Assembly (NCBI GenBank): GCA_023846275.1
Contig: JAIUJO010000071.1
Span: 1,541,498 to 1,605,497 of the forward strand
Direction: 5' to 3'
DNA length: 64,000 bases
Source: Vanilla planifolia
Lineage: Eukaryota; Streptophyta; Magnoliopsida; Asparagales; Orchidaceae
Positions 25,071-39,700 of the stretch are shown in pieces. The position numbers were made by a program, and so were the translations under genes. The stretch's first letter is position 1. Every line of letters begins with the position of its first letter. The notes under the pieces were generated by a model. The model saw only the letters and a program-made list of their open reading frames with translations. It was not told the origin of the DNA and did not search any database.

Positions 25071-26214
25071 TCATTTTTCATATTAAAAGTTCATGTTTCT
25101 CATAAATGACTATTACCAAAGCTCCACAATATCCCACCACATATAAATAAATAAAATCATATGTTGGCACCTTATATCCCATCTCATTATATAATTTTCA
25201 AACCCTTGGTCTCTGTGTTGTTAGTTTATGGTAGCAAAATAGTTTTATCTTTGACATAATGTTTTGTTTTAAGGGTTTTTTTTATCAAGTCTCCTAAGCT
25301 TAATTAGTAAAAGCAATATCTATTGTGAATTTCATTGCATGTTATCCATAAGAGGGGGATGTACTATGAAAAGTTTACACAAAAAAACCAAAACACAAGC
25401 AATTTTCTAATAGAATTCCATTACAAAACTTAATAGCTCTTATACACATGTCTTAGAAATTGTTCTTAGCTTTAAAAATTGTTGTGTGGTAGGGCAAATG
25501 GTAAATAACATAATTACATTTAAGTGCTTTGATCCAAACTAGAATCTACATCCACCCTTAACCTATATCCACTTAAATGTATGCTACTTTTATTTAGACT
25601 CAATTGTTTTCTAGAATTGGCTCCCTTACTTCTCGTTTGTCTCAACCATCATTGTCATTGCAAGGATCAATTGTAGCTGACCCTTATATATTATCATATT
25701 TCAATTTTTATTTTCAATTCGTCAAGTTATTTACATCTATATTTTGTGTTGTTATTTTTGGGCTTAGTTGGTAGCTTTTTTGATATTTCTAATTTAATAA
25801 CTAATCCAAGCAATCCTTATAATAGGTCATAGGTTCATGAGTTTAAAAGTTTCTTAATGTAACCAAACCTTATGCTTTTTAGGATATATTTTATATCGAT
25901 TGTCACTGATATTTGTTTCTACTGCAATTTTGCATTATTGTTGTTGTGATACCACCCATGCAACCCTTGTTGATCTACATGGCATACTATATCTACTCAA
26001 CCACCAACCTATAAACCAGTATCATGATACTCCAACTTGTGTAGATTTGCTTGACTTCTGTTTACCCCTCAACTTGAGGTAACCCACTTCGACCTACAAT
26101 GATCCATGAGCCAGTGTCTACCTACACTGACTCATGCTAACCCATGCCAAACCACTCATACCAATTATCTAAACCCAAGGAGTTGTCATACATCTCCACT
26201 AGAGTCACCCCAGC
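25071..26214. other. Non-repeat filler right of arm B
   Basis: About 1.1 kb without array landmarks. From about 25,900 to 26,214 it is clearly richer in C than its surroundings and contains loosely repeated words such as acccatgc, cctacactgactcatg and tgatccatgag. The frame at 25,900-26,082 (60 codons) falls in this part and resembles nothing I know. A weak tRNA-promoter-like pair, ggcttagttggtagc near 25,760 and ggtcataggttcatgag near 25,825, could be a SINE remnant but the spacing is poor. Confidence 0.5.
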
Positions 26215-29200
26215 TAAGCATTATCAAATTAAATATCTTTTATACTTTTAAATATTTAAGTTTAAGGATTTTAGCATAGTTTACAAGTCATTTTGATTAG
26301 TAACCAATTTGATGATCAAGAATATTACATTCAATCTCTTTCATATCTTTGACTGTAGCTTTCTTGTATAATTCATGCCATTTCTTCAAATTATTCTCTT
26401 TGATTTTGATATATACTATGAGACTCAAGTTCTCCTCTCATATGACCTTTACATTATTTTTATTGTATTATATTATATGTCTTTGCCATGTCTCATTTAA
26501 CCATTAATTTATTTTCCTTATATTAAAGTGCTACTACATTATTGTTTATGTTCATTTACTTTTGATAGTTTGTTGTAATTCTAAAAAATTTTCAATTGTC
26601 ATGAAATAAATGTTGTTGGACTAGCCATGTTGTGTACTATCCAATTAGAATTTCACTTTTTATATTTCTAATTTTTTTGGGTTTTGAAATGTTTTATTAA
26701 ATATTTTAATTTGTACTTAATTTGACAATCAAAGATGCTACATTCAATATCCTTAGTTTGTCATAACATAGTTTTTTTAGTATAATTTATCTCATTTTTT
26801 AATATTTGTTTTACTCTGATTTGCTTATATTACTATGAAACGTTAGATTCACTCTCTTATTACTTTTAATTCATTTTGATTTTTTTTGTTACATCAACTC
26901 ATTTTATCTTTTTTTATCTTTAAAATATATTTAACTCAAATTGAAATAGTAATATATTATTATTTATGCATATTTAATTTTTAATGTTTTTGCATGCTTA
27001 ATGAATAATTATGATTCATATCTATTTTGATGGTCTAGGATATTACACTTGATCTTCTAAGTATCTTGGACTATAAAATGTTATATAATTTATTTTATTT
27101 CTTCAAATAATTCTCTTTCATTTTATTGTATTACTATGAAATTTTAATTCTTCTCATATATGACTATTACATCATTTTTATTTTGTTATATTATATTTCT
27201 TATTTATCTTATTTTAGCTTTAAAATTTTTGCTTTACTTAATATTAAGAAAATAATTTATAACTTAATGATCATTTTATTTGGTAGTTTGCAATAATTCT
27301 AAATTATGTTTGATTAAGATGAAATAAATATAGTTTGGCTCGCCATGACGAGCACCTACTAATTAAATAATCATTTATCTATTTTTAATAACTTTTTTGA
27401 ACTTATTTTAATGGTCGATGATGTTACTTTGGAATGTAGCTTTCAAGTAGTTTTTATCTCATTTATTGAATGTTTTTGCTTTGAATTGGTTATATACTAT
27501 GGAACTTTAGTTTTTCTCTTATGTGGCATTCTTCACCTTTATTTTATTGCATTACACTAATTCAATTGATCTTATTTTATCTTTGATATATATGTTTACT
27601 TAAAATTAAAATACTAACTTATTATTATTAATGCTTATTTAGTTATCTAATTCATAATTATTCTAATTATCAATTGACTCATCTCGTACAGCCCTATGTA
27701 ATTAAATCAATATTTTTACACATTTAAATATTTTGTTTTCTAGTGCTTTACATGCTTCATGAGATATTTTTATTTGTAAAAGTTTTGATAATTAAGAATG
27801 TTTCACTAAATCTTTCTAATAGGTTAGAATGCAACTTTCTAAAACAATTTATCTAAATTCTTAAAATTATTTTTGTTTTATTGGGTTATGTTGTTGTCAT
27901 TAAAAAATGTATCTCATGCAACATTTATATCGCTTCGATTTGGTTGTATTACACAGTTTCAATTTATCTATTTTATCCATAATATATCATTAATTAATAC
28001 TAAAAAAAATCTATTATTATTTTCTCTTCATTAATTCAATAATTAAAAAGTAATTCAAAATGATATTAGGTTGGGATGAAATGAATGTCATTTAACTTGT
28101 CTAAATGAGCTCTATGCAGTTAAATGTATTTATAGGTTTAAATATTTTTGTATCTATGGTTTTGACGTATCTTGAAGATATTTTTATTGTACCTAATTTG
28201 ATGATTGAGGATGTCACATTTGATCTTAAAATTTTGGAATATAGTTTTTACACATAATTTATCTCATTTCTTCAAATTATTTTGCTTTCATTTGCTCATA
28301 TTACTATGAAATAATATTTCTTTACTTGTTTATTATTTATATTACTTTTATTTGGTTATAATAGATTAATTTAATTTGCCATATTTTAAATTTAGTATAT
28401 ATATATTTAGTATTAAAAATATTAATTTTTATTTTTTAACTTATTAACTTTTGTCATTCACAGTAATTCAAAATATGTTTTAATCAAGATAAAGGAAATA
28501 TCATTAGAGTCTTCTTAATAAGCATAGTAAAATTAAATATTCATCAGTCTATTTTTAAATTTTTTTTTTTTGTGGTTGTGGCATGCTTTATAAGTTATTT
28601 AGATTCGTAAATAATTTGATTATTGATGATTTTACACTTTTTATCGTTAATATCTTGGGACACAACTTTCTTGTATAATTTGTATCATTTCTTTCTTTGA
28701 TTTAGTTTTATCAGATTGAAACTCTAATTCACCTCTCATGTAAACTTAACATCACTTTTTTTGTTACATTATGTTTCCCTAATCTATATCAATTAACTTT
28801 AATATATATTGAGTTAATATTAAATAGTAAATTGTTATTATTTTGTTCTCTTTATTTTGATAATTATTACAACTTTCAAATGTCCTATCATAATTAACAC
28901 TATCAAATTAAATATTATTTTTATTTTTAAAATATACATATTTTTGAATTCTTTATGATTCATTTTGATTCATGCTTAATTTAATGTTAGGAAAAAATAT
29001 ATTTTTTGTAGATATTTTAATTCGTACCTAATTTTGTGATCTATGATGTTATGCATAATCTCTTTAGTAACTTTGAATGCAACTTTCAAAAAAATTTGTC
29101 TTTTCTTCAATTTTTTACTTTGATTTAGTTGTATTACTAAGAAACATTAATTCTATTCTAATGTAGCTTTTAATAGCTTAGATTTAACATATTACATTAC

Positions 29201-29224
29201 TTTAATCTATCTCATTTTATTTTA

Positions 29225-29265
29225 ATATATATATATATATGTATATGTATATGTATATATATATA
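29225..29265. repeat. AT/GTAT microsatellite in reverse block
   Basis: Compound run of AT units broken by regular gtatat and atgtat steps. Confidence 0.9.
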
Positions 29266-32200
29266 ATATTAAATTATTAATTTATTTCTAATTGTGTTTA
29301 TTTATTTTTGTGATTCATAGTAATTTCAAAAAAAGTTTGATCAAGATAAAAGAAAGGCCTTTGAACACATCTTGATATGCTCTACCTAATTAACATATAT
29401 TTTTATAATTTAAAGAATTTATTTTCTAAGATTTTAACATGTCTTAGGAGGCATTTCAATTCTATTAGATTTGATGATCGAGGATATCTCTATAAATCTC
29501 CAGCATAACTTGAAGTGTAGCTTTCTTATGTAAGTTATCCAATTTCTTCAAACTTTATGCATTTCATTGGTTATATTATTTTGTGGACCTTAAGCTCGTC
29601 ATGTTAGAACTTTACATGTTTTTGATTTGGATATCTTACATTAGTTCAGTCTCCCTAACCCCAAATTTAATATTTATTTATTTAACTATAAGATAATAAT
29701 TTTTCATTATTTGTGTTTATTTACTTTTGTAATTCATAATATTTCCAAAAGAGTTTTGATTCAGATAAGACAAACATTAACAAACTCATCTTGACATACA
29801 TTATTAGATTAAATATTCATTTTCATATTTTAAAAATAGTGTTATATTATTTTTGCACATTTTATGAGACTTCTTTTATTTATACTAGATTTAAGAACTA
29901 AGGATGTTACCCTTTATGATTTTATTTTCTCGAAATAGAATCTTTCCGAAAACATTAATTAATTTCTTCAAATATTCTACTTTGATTTTGTTATATTAAC
30001 CTGTAACGCCTATTCTCTTCTCATATGACCTATAAATCAATTTTATAAAGCTACATTATATTATCTTAATTTATATTATTTCATATTTAATATCTTTTAA
30101 TATTGAAATAAAAATATATTATTTTTTATTTTCTTATTTAATTTATTAGTTCGTAGTAATTCAAAAGAATTGTTTAACTAAGACGAAATAAATAAACAAA
30201 AAACTTGCCAGTTTGTGCTCTATAAAATTAAAGATTCATTTCTATATGTTTAAATAATGTGTTCTAAGAATTTGTGATGCTATAAGTGACATCTGTCTTC
30301 ATACATAATTTAGTAAATTGAAATGTTATGCTATATCTTACTATCTTAGGATATAAGTTTCTCGTACTACTTATCACATTTTTTTAAAATTTTCATTTTA
30401 ATTTGGTTATATAGTATTGTCTCAATTTATCTCATCATAACATTAATATATAACTTTTTTTAATAATTAAATAGCAATTTATTATTATTTAAGCTTTTTT
30501 AACAGTAATTTGTTCTTATTTTAAACGCGGTCTCATAGAGATTATGAAAATATTGATGGACTCATCTCAACAAGTTATATAAAATAAAAGATTATTTTTG
30601 ACATTATTTTATTTTTTTGGTGCTTTAGTATGTTTTGCAAGATATTTAATTTATACCTAATTTGATTATCAAGGACGTTACACTTGATTTCTATAATAAC
30701 TTAGAATGTAACTTTGCCTTTCAATTTATCTTTTTTCTTTAAAGTTTTCTATTTGATTTGGCTATATTTCATTAATTCAATTAACTCATTTTTATGTTAT
30801 CATATATTACTATAATATTAAAATAATAATTTTTTATTATTAATGTTATTTATTTTTATAATTTGTAGTATTTCTAAATGCGATATTATTAACATGAAAC
30901 AAACATTATTAGACTACCCTTAAAATGTACCTTTGAATTAGATATTCATTTTTTATTTTATTAAATATTTTATTTTCAAAGATTATGTTATGATTTATAA
31001 TATATTTTAATTCATTCTTTTATTGATTAATGTGAATGTTGCATTCAATTTCAATAGTATCATAAAATACAATTTTCTTATACAATATATCTCATTTCTT
31101 CAACTTTTTAGCTCAGATTAGATTATATTCTATGTAACTCAAAATCACCTCTTGTGTGACATTGACATTTATGTGATTTAGCTATATTTTGTTGCACCAA
31201 ATTATCTCATTTCAGCTTGAATATATATTTGTATAATATTATAAAAAAATTAACTTCTTTGTATTGCATTACTTACATTCATTTTAATCTAGATTTTTTG
31301 TATTTTTACTTATTTTAATAATAATAATTTATTATTTTCTTCCCATTTTGTTTGGTAACTCATTGTATTTTCAACGTAAGTCCAATGGAGATGAAATAAA
31401 GTCCGTTGAACTCATTGGGAAGAGTTCTACCAAATTAAATATTAATTTTTTATTTTTTAAATGATTTTGGCACATTTTATTAAACATTTCAATTAATGCA
31501 TGATTTCACAATCATGAATCTTACACTAGAGCTCCTTATTATTTTGGAATGTAAATTTCCAATAAATTTTATCTTATTTTTGTTCAAAAATTTATCTCTT
31601 TCATCTTGTTATATTACTATGAAATAATAAGTGTGCTCTCTTTTGACCTTTATGCCACCTTTGTTTAGCTATATTACATTATGTCAACTTGTCCATTTTT
31701 TAATTAATATATATTTATTTAATGTTAAAAAATTATTTATTATTATTTATTCTTGTTTATTTCTTTAATTCATGATAATTCTAAATGAGGTCCAATATAG
31801 ATGAAACAAATGACATTGGAACGAACTCTATGAATCCGATTTAATTAAATAACCATTTTTTAAATTTTTAAATATTTTATTTTCTATGGTCTTTGTATGT
31901 TTTATTAGAAAGTTTAGTTTGTAACTAAATTTATAATCAAGGATGTTACGTTCAGTATTATCAACAACTTAGAATACAACTTTGTTATATAATTTATCCT
32001 ATTTCTTCAAACCTTCTACATTGATTTATTTATTTTTACATGAACTATCATTCTCTTATTGTGTGACCACGGTTTGTTTTGATTTGTTCATACCATGACA
32101 AACTATAATTCAATAATCATTGATAGTAACTTTTCTTTCATGGTGATATATCACATTGCTTCGATTTATCATGTTTCAACTTTAATATTTATTTCCTTAA

Positions 32201-33777
32201 TATTATGATAATAATTTATTATTATTTATGCATATTTACTTTCATAAATAGCAGTAACTCTAAACTAGGTATGATGTACACAAAATATCTTTGAGGGACT
32301 TATCTAGATGAGTTCTATCAAATTTAAAAATTATTTTCATATTTTTAAATATTTTATTTTCTTTATTTTCCATATGGTTTATGAAATATTTTAATTTGTC
32401 CCAAATTTTATGATCAGTGATGTTACACTCAAGATCCTTCATATCTTCGAACATTCTTGTACAGGTTATCTCGTTTCTTCAAATTTTTTACATCAATTTT
32501 GCTAGATTTTACATATTTTTTGTTCCCCACTAAGGTATGCTTAATATCAATTTCATTTATTTTTATTACATTACTTCAATTTATCTCATTTTAGCTTTAA
32601 TAATTCTTTGTATAATAATATAATATTAGTTTATTTATATTTAAACTTATTTATTTTAAAACTTTTGAGAATTTCCAAAAGAAGTCAAATCGAGATGATA
32701 TAAAGTTCATTAAACTCATTTCAATTATCCTATTCATTTCAAATAATCATTTTCATAGTTTTAAGTATGTTATTTTCTAATTTTTTAGCATGATTTATAA
32801 GATATTTAAATTGTCACTTGATTTTATGATTGAGAAAGTTTACACTCAATCTTCTCACATTCAAGGAATGCAATGTTCCTATATAGTTTTTCTCATTTTT
32901 TCAAATGTTTTGATTAGATTTGGCTATATCATTAGATAACACTAATTTTCATATTGTATCACCTTCTTATTGCTTAGATTTTGTTATATCACATTGGTTC
33001 AATTTGTGTCATTTAAAGTTAATTATTTTTTCTTTAGCTAACATTAAAAAAAATTATTTATTATTATTTATTCATATTTGCTTCAATAATTCCAAACAAA
33101 GCCTATTTGAAAGGAAATAAAATTTTAGAGACTTATCCTCACAAGCTCTATCTAATTAAATAAATACTTTTTATAATTTAAAACATTTTATTTTTATGAT
33201 ATTGGTAAGCTTTACAATACATTTCACTTGATACAGGATTTGATGATAGAGTATGTTACACTAGACAAGCTTAGTATCATGGAATACAATTTCATATGCA
33301 ATTTATAAAAACTCTTTATATTTTTTCTTTGACATGATCATATAATTATGTTACTCTAACTCTTTTTTTATGTGGCCTTTATATCATTTTGATTATGTTA
33401 TTTAACATTGCTTCAATTTTTTTCTTTTTTCTTTAATATATATTTACATGATATAGACAAAATATTTTATTATTTTTTCGGATTGTTTACTCTTGTAATT
33501 TGTAAAAATTTTAAATGAGGTCTAATGAAAATAAACATCACAAGGATGATCTTGATATTCTTTGCAAAAAAATATTTTTAAAATTTTAAAATATTTTTTC
33601 TTATTTTTTGTATTTTTATGAGGTATTTTGAATAGTACATTATTTGTTGATCAAGAATATTGCAATATATCAATGTAGCATCTTCGAATGGAACTTTATC
33701 ATATAATTTATCTCATTTTTCATGATTTTCAGTATGATTTGTTTATATTATATTTTTTTGATTTATCTCACTTCAAC

Positions 33778-33794
33778 ATATATATATATATATA
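33778..33794. repeat. Short (AT)n microsatellite in reverse block
   Basis: AT run of about eight units. Confidence 0.85.
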
Positions 33795-36700
33795 GCTTTA
33801 ATTTTTTTTTAAAACTCATAATCAGTCCAAACAAAGTCGGATGGAGTCGAAGAAAATATCTATGGGCATGTTTAAATGAATTCTATCCAATTAAAAATTT
33901 ATTTTTAAATAATATTTTTATTTAAATTATTTTAGTATGCATTAAAAGATATTTTGATAGTGCCTGATTTGATGATTGGTGATGTCATAGTTGATCTCCT
34001 TAAAATCTTTGAATAAAAATTTTCTGTAAAATTTATCTAATTTCTTCAAAAATTTTTCTTTTAATTTTGTTATATCATAGTGTAGCTATAAATCTCTTCT
34101 GACATGACCCCTGCATCATTTTTGTTTGGCAGAATTATATTGATTCAATTAATGGCATTTAAAACTAAAATAACGATACTAGATATTAAATTAACAATAT
34201 CTTATTATTTATGCCGATTTACTTTTGTAACTTAATGTAATTCCTGATAAGGTATGAATTTGAGAAAAAAAGTAATCATATTGTCCTCAAAGCGATATGT
34301 TCATTTAAATATTTAGTTTTATATTTTTAAATATTTTATTATTTTATAATTATTATAGGTTTGTTAAGGCATTTCATTTCTTACCTCCCTCGATGATTGA
34401 GGATGCTATACAACATCTCCTTTATATCTTTGAGTTTAATTTTCCTATATAATTTATCTCATTTCTTCAAATTCTTTTTTATTAGGTTATATTACTTTTT
34501 AGTTCTAAATCTCCTCACCTATGATTTTCACGTTGCCTTGATTTAGTTGTATTATAGTCTTCAATTTATATCATTTGGAATTTAACATATATCTACTTTA
34601 TATTGGAATAATAATTTGTTATTATTTATGTTTATTTTGTTGTAAAATTAATAGTATATCCAAAGGAGGTTTGATTGAGATGAAACAAACATCATGGAAT
34701 GGTTCTCTATGAGCTCTATCTAGTTAAAGTTTTTAATATAATATTTTTAAATATTTTATTATTTGATATTTTTAAATGATTTGGTAGACATTTCATTTTT
34801 TACTATATATGACTATAAAGGTTGTTACGCCCGAATTCTTCAATATCTTCGAATTTAACATTCTCTTATAATTTAACTAATTTCTTTTAATGTTTCACAT
34901 TAATTTTGATATATTACTATGAAACTCTAACTCTTTTCTTGTATGATTTTTATATGCCTTTGATTTTGTTATATTATAGTACTTCAATTATGTTATTACA
35001 ACTTTAATACATATTTATGTTATATTCAAATAATAAATTATTATTTATACTTACTTACATTTGTAATTTCTAGTAATTATAAAGGCATCCAATGTAGATG
35101 AAGTAAATTTCATTCAACTCATATCGATGGGCTCTATGAAATTAAATACTGATTTTTATATTTTTCAAATTTTTTATTTCTTGTATTTTGCTTCTTTTAT
35201 GAGAAATGTTGGTTAGTACTTGGCTTAATGATTAACGATATTAAACTTGACCTCTTTAGTACCCTGGAATGCAACTTTGACTTAAACTTACCTCATTTTT
35301 TTAAAGATTTTCCAATGGATTTATTCATATTACTAAGAACCTCTAATTTTCCTCTTATGTAACATTTACATCTTAATTATTTGGTTATATTACATTACAT
35401 TAATTTATATCACTTAAACTTAAATGTCTATTTATTTAACATTAATTTAATAATTTATTTTTATCAATGTTTATTTAATCTAATAATATGTTGTAATTTT
35501 AAATAAGGTTTAAGGTAGATGAAATAAAAGTTGTTGGACTTATCATGATTACCTTTATGTAATTACATATAATTTTTAAAATTTTCAAAAATTATATTTT
35601 TTGGGTTTTTATAAGTTTCCTACGACATTTTGATTCATAGCTAATTTGATGATCAATGATGTGTCATTCGATCTTCTTAGTATCTGGCAAAGAAACATTC
35701 TTTTTAGTTTATCTAATTTTTTAAAATTATTCACTTTTAATTGGTTATACTACTATGAAAATCTAAATCTCCTCTCATATGAGTTTCATGTCCCATTGAT
35801 TTGGTTATATTTCACTCCCTTAATATATATCATTTATACTTAATATATATTTTTTAGTGTTATAATAATAAATTATTATTATTTATGTCAATTTATTTTT
35901 TTGTAAATCATAATTCCAAAAATGGCCTGACAAAAAAAAACAGACAACATTTTAATCATATTAACGACATATATCGAATTGAACATTAAGATTTATAATT
36001 TTAAATGTTATGTTCTCTATAGTTTTTACTTCTTTTGATGAGTCAGTTCAATATGTATCTTATTTGATGATCGAGGATGTTGTTTTCTTAAAATGTCAGA
36101 TTGCAACATTCAAGTAAAAATTATCTTATCTCTTCAATTTTTTGTTCTTATTTGCTTATATGTCTATGTAGCTAAAAACCTCCACTCTTGTAACATTTAT
36201 ATTACTTTGATTAATTATATTACATTAATTTAGTTTATCTAATTTTGTATTTAATATTTATTTTCTTATTATTAAAATAATATTTTCTTATTATTAGTGA
36301 TTATTTATTTTTGTAATTTGCAATGATTAAAATGAGGATTGATTTAGTTGAGACGAACATAATTGGACCTGACTCAGCAAGTTCTAACAAAGTAAATACT
36401 TTTTTGTATTTTTTAGTGAATGTTAATTTCCAATTTTTGCTTATTCTAAATGATATTATGATTCATACCTTATTAGATGATCGAGAACATTATAGTTGAG
36501 CATTTTAGTTCCTTGGAATACATACATTCTATACAATTTATCACATTTTTTAAAATGTTTAAATTTAATTTTGCTATATTACTATGAAGCCTTTGTTTTC
36601 ATCTTGTGTAATCTTTACATCACTTTGATTTGTTAATATTCATTGCATCAGTTCATCTCATGTCAAAATTAATACATATTATTTGATATCAATGTAATAA

Positions 36701-39700
36701 TTCAACATTACATATGCTTATTTACATTGGCAATTAGTAATAAGTCCAACAAAGGTCAAATTAAGCAAAACAATTGTTGGACAAATGTTAATGAGCTCTA
36801 TTAAATTAAATATTTATAGTTATATTTTTAAATATTTTAATAATTAGGGTTTTTACATGTTTTATGAGGCATTCTATTTTGTGGTGAATTTGAAAGTTGA
36901 TGAGGTTACTGTTGATCTCTTTAGTATCTTGGAATGCAACTTTCACATACAGTTTATCCTTATTTTCTTAAATATTTGGCTTTGAATTCCATAGATTACT
37001 ATGAAACTCTAAGTCTCCTCTTGTATGACTTTTACATCTTTTTTATTTTGTTTTTTAAATTATTTTAATTTATCTCATTTTGATTTTAATATACATATAT
37101 TTCCCTATAATTTAAAAATATCTTGATTATGATTTATATTTATTTATATTAGTAATTTGTAGTAATTCCAAACGAGGTCCATTCGAGACGAAACATCGAT
37201 GGTTTTGCTTAGTATTAAAATACATATTTATTTATTTAGTTTAAATTTTTAAACTACATATTTACTTAGTATTAAAATAATAATTTATTATTATTTTTGC
37301 TTATTTTTTAAGCTAAGTCAAACCATTTAGAAAAGAGGTTTGGGTGGAAAAAATAAATGTCATTAGTTTATATCAATGAGCTCTATCCATTTAAAAACTT
37401 CTTTTAATATTTTCAAATATTTAATTTTTTAAGATTCTAGCATGATTTATAAGATATTCGGAGTATTACCTGATTTAATGATCCATAATTTTATAGTTAA
37501 TCTCCTTAATATCCTGGAATACAAACAATTGGTACAGTTAGTTCATCATAGGTTCTTGAAACTATTTCTATTTAAGTTGGTTATATTACTATGTAACTTT
37601 GCTTCATCAAGAATTTAACCTTTACATGTCTTTTATTTCGATATATTATAGTGCTTTGGATTATATCATTTCAAATTTAATAAAATTTTACATAATATTA
37701 AAATAATAATTTATTATTATTTATACTTGTATAATTTGGTGATTCTTAGTAATTTTAAATGAGGCATGATCAAGATGAAATAGATGTGGTCACACTCATA
37801 TTGATGAGCCTTATTCAATTATTTATTTATTTTTAAATTTTTTTAAATATTTTTTTCTTAGATTTCTACATGCTTTATAAGAAATTTCAATTAGTACTTG
37901 ATTTAATAATAGAGGATTTCACTCTTGATCTCTTTAGTTTTTTTGAGTGCAACGTTCTTGTATAATGTCTCATTTTTTTAAATGTTTATCTTTGAATTTT
38001 TTATAGTTTTATAAAGCTATAATTCTTTTCTAGTGTCACCTTTAAATCTTTTTGATTTGATAAGAATATATTACTTCAATTTATCTCACTTAAGCTTTAA
38101 TATGTATATATATTCTTCATTTTAAAATAATATTTTATTCATATTTATTTTCATTCATTTTGGTAATTTACTAGAGTTCTGAACTAAGTCTTATGAAGAT
38201 GATGCAAGTGATATTAGACTCATTTGGATGTGCTCTATCTAATTATATATTCAATTTCAGATATGTAAAATCTATCATTTTTTATGTTTTGGCATACTTT
38301 ACAAGATAGTTAAATTTAGAACTTATTTAATGATTCATAATAAAACATTATATCGTAATATATTGGGAAGAAACATTCCTATTCAACTTGTTTACAATCA
38401 CCAACAATGTTTATTTAAATTGGTTATATTATTACATAAATCAAAATCTCAAGTCTAACCTTTAACTTTGCCACATTAAATTTCTTTAATTGATTTTATT
38501 TAAACAATGAAATATATATGCCCAATATTGTAATAATAATTTATTATTATTTATCTCTATTTTCTAGTAGCTCATAGTAATTTAAAATGATGTTTAATCG
38601 AGATAAAACAAGTAAAGCTTTACACATCTTGACAAGATTTGTCCAATTAAACATTTATAGTTATAAATTAAGATATTATATTTTATAAGATTTTGGTATA
38701 TTGCACTTGTTAGATTAAGTAATATCTTATTTAATGGTCTATGAGCTTATAATAACCTTTTTAATATATTGGAGCCCAACTTACTTTTACAATTTATCTC
38801 ATTTTTATAAATTTGTTTATTTTGTTATATTACTATGAAAAGTAAAATCTTCTTTCAAATGACATTTACAACATTTTGATTTAATAATATTACATTACTT
38901 TAATTTATCATGTTTTAGTTTTAATATTTATTTCAATATTATTAAAATAATAATATACTTTTATTTATGTTTTTTACATTGACAGTTCATAGTTATTCAG
39001 ATTGGGCAATGATAAGGATGAAATAAACATCGTTCAACTTGACTTTTCAAGTTACATCAAATTGAATATTTTTTTATAATTTAAAATATGTTAATTTCCT
39101 GAGGTTTTGCATGTTTTATAAACAATTTGTATTCATACCATATTTGATGATCAAAGCTGTCGCAATCGATTATTTTAGTATCTTTGAAGAAACTTTAATG
39201 TATAATTTATCTTATTTTTTTACTATTTTAATTTGATATGTTTATATTACCATGAAAATTTAATTTTGATGTTGTTCATCCTTTACATTTCTTGCATTTT
39301 TTATATAACATAGCTTTAGTTTGTCTTATTTTAGAATTAATATATATTGTTTGATATTGAAATAAACATTTTTTATTATTTAAGCTTATTTTATTTTATG
39401 ATTAGCAGTAATTCCAATTGAGATCTAATCAAGAAATATTAATAGAGTTGGACTCACAGTAATAAACTATAACCAAATAGATATTCATATTTCTATATTT
39501 ATATATTTTATTTTTTAGGGTTTTTATATGTTTTCTGACACATTTTCATTCATAATTGGAGAAACAAACATGATTGAACTTGTTTTGACAAGCTCTATTC
39601 ATTGAAATATTATTTTTACTACTTTTGAAATTTAAATTCAAAAGTGTTTAATCTTGTGTTACAAGACATTTTGATTCATATTGGATTTGACTATCCAGGA

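Noticed and set aside
25755..25845. tRNA gene or SINE from A-box-like ggcttagttggtagc and B-box-like ggttcatgag.
   Set aside because: No cloverleaf can be drawn, box spacing is too long and the B box is poor; a similar weak A-box-like phrase is at 59,612. At best a decayed SINE.
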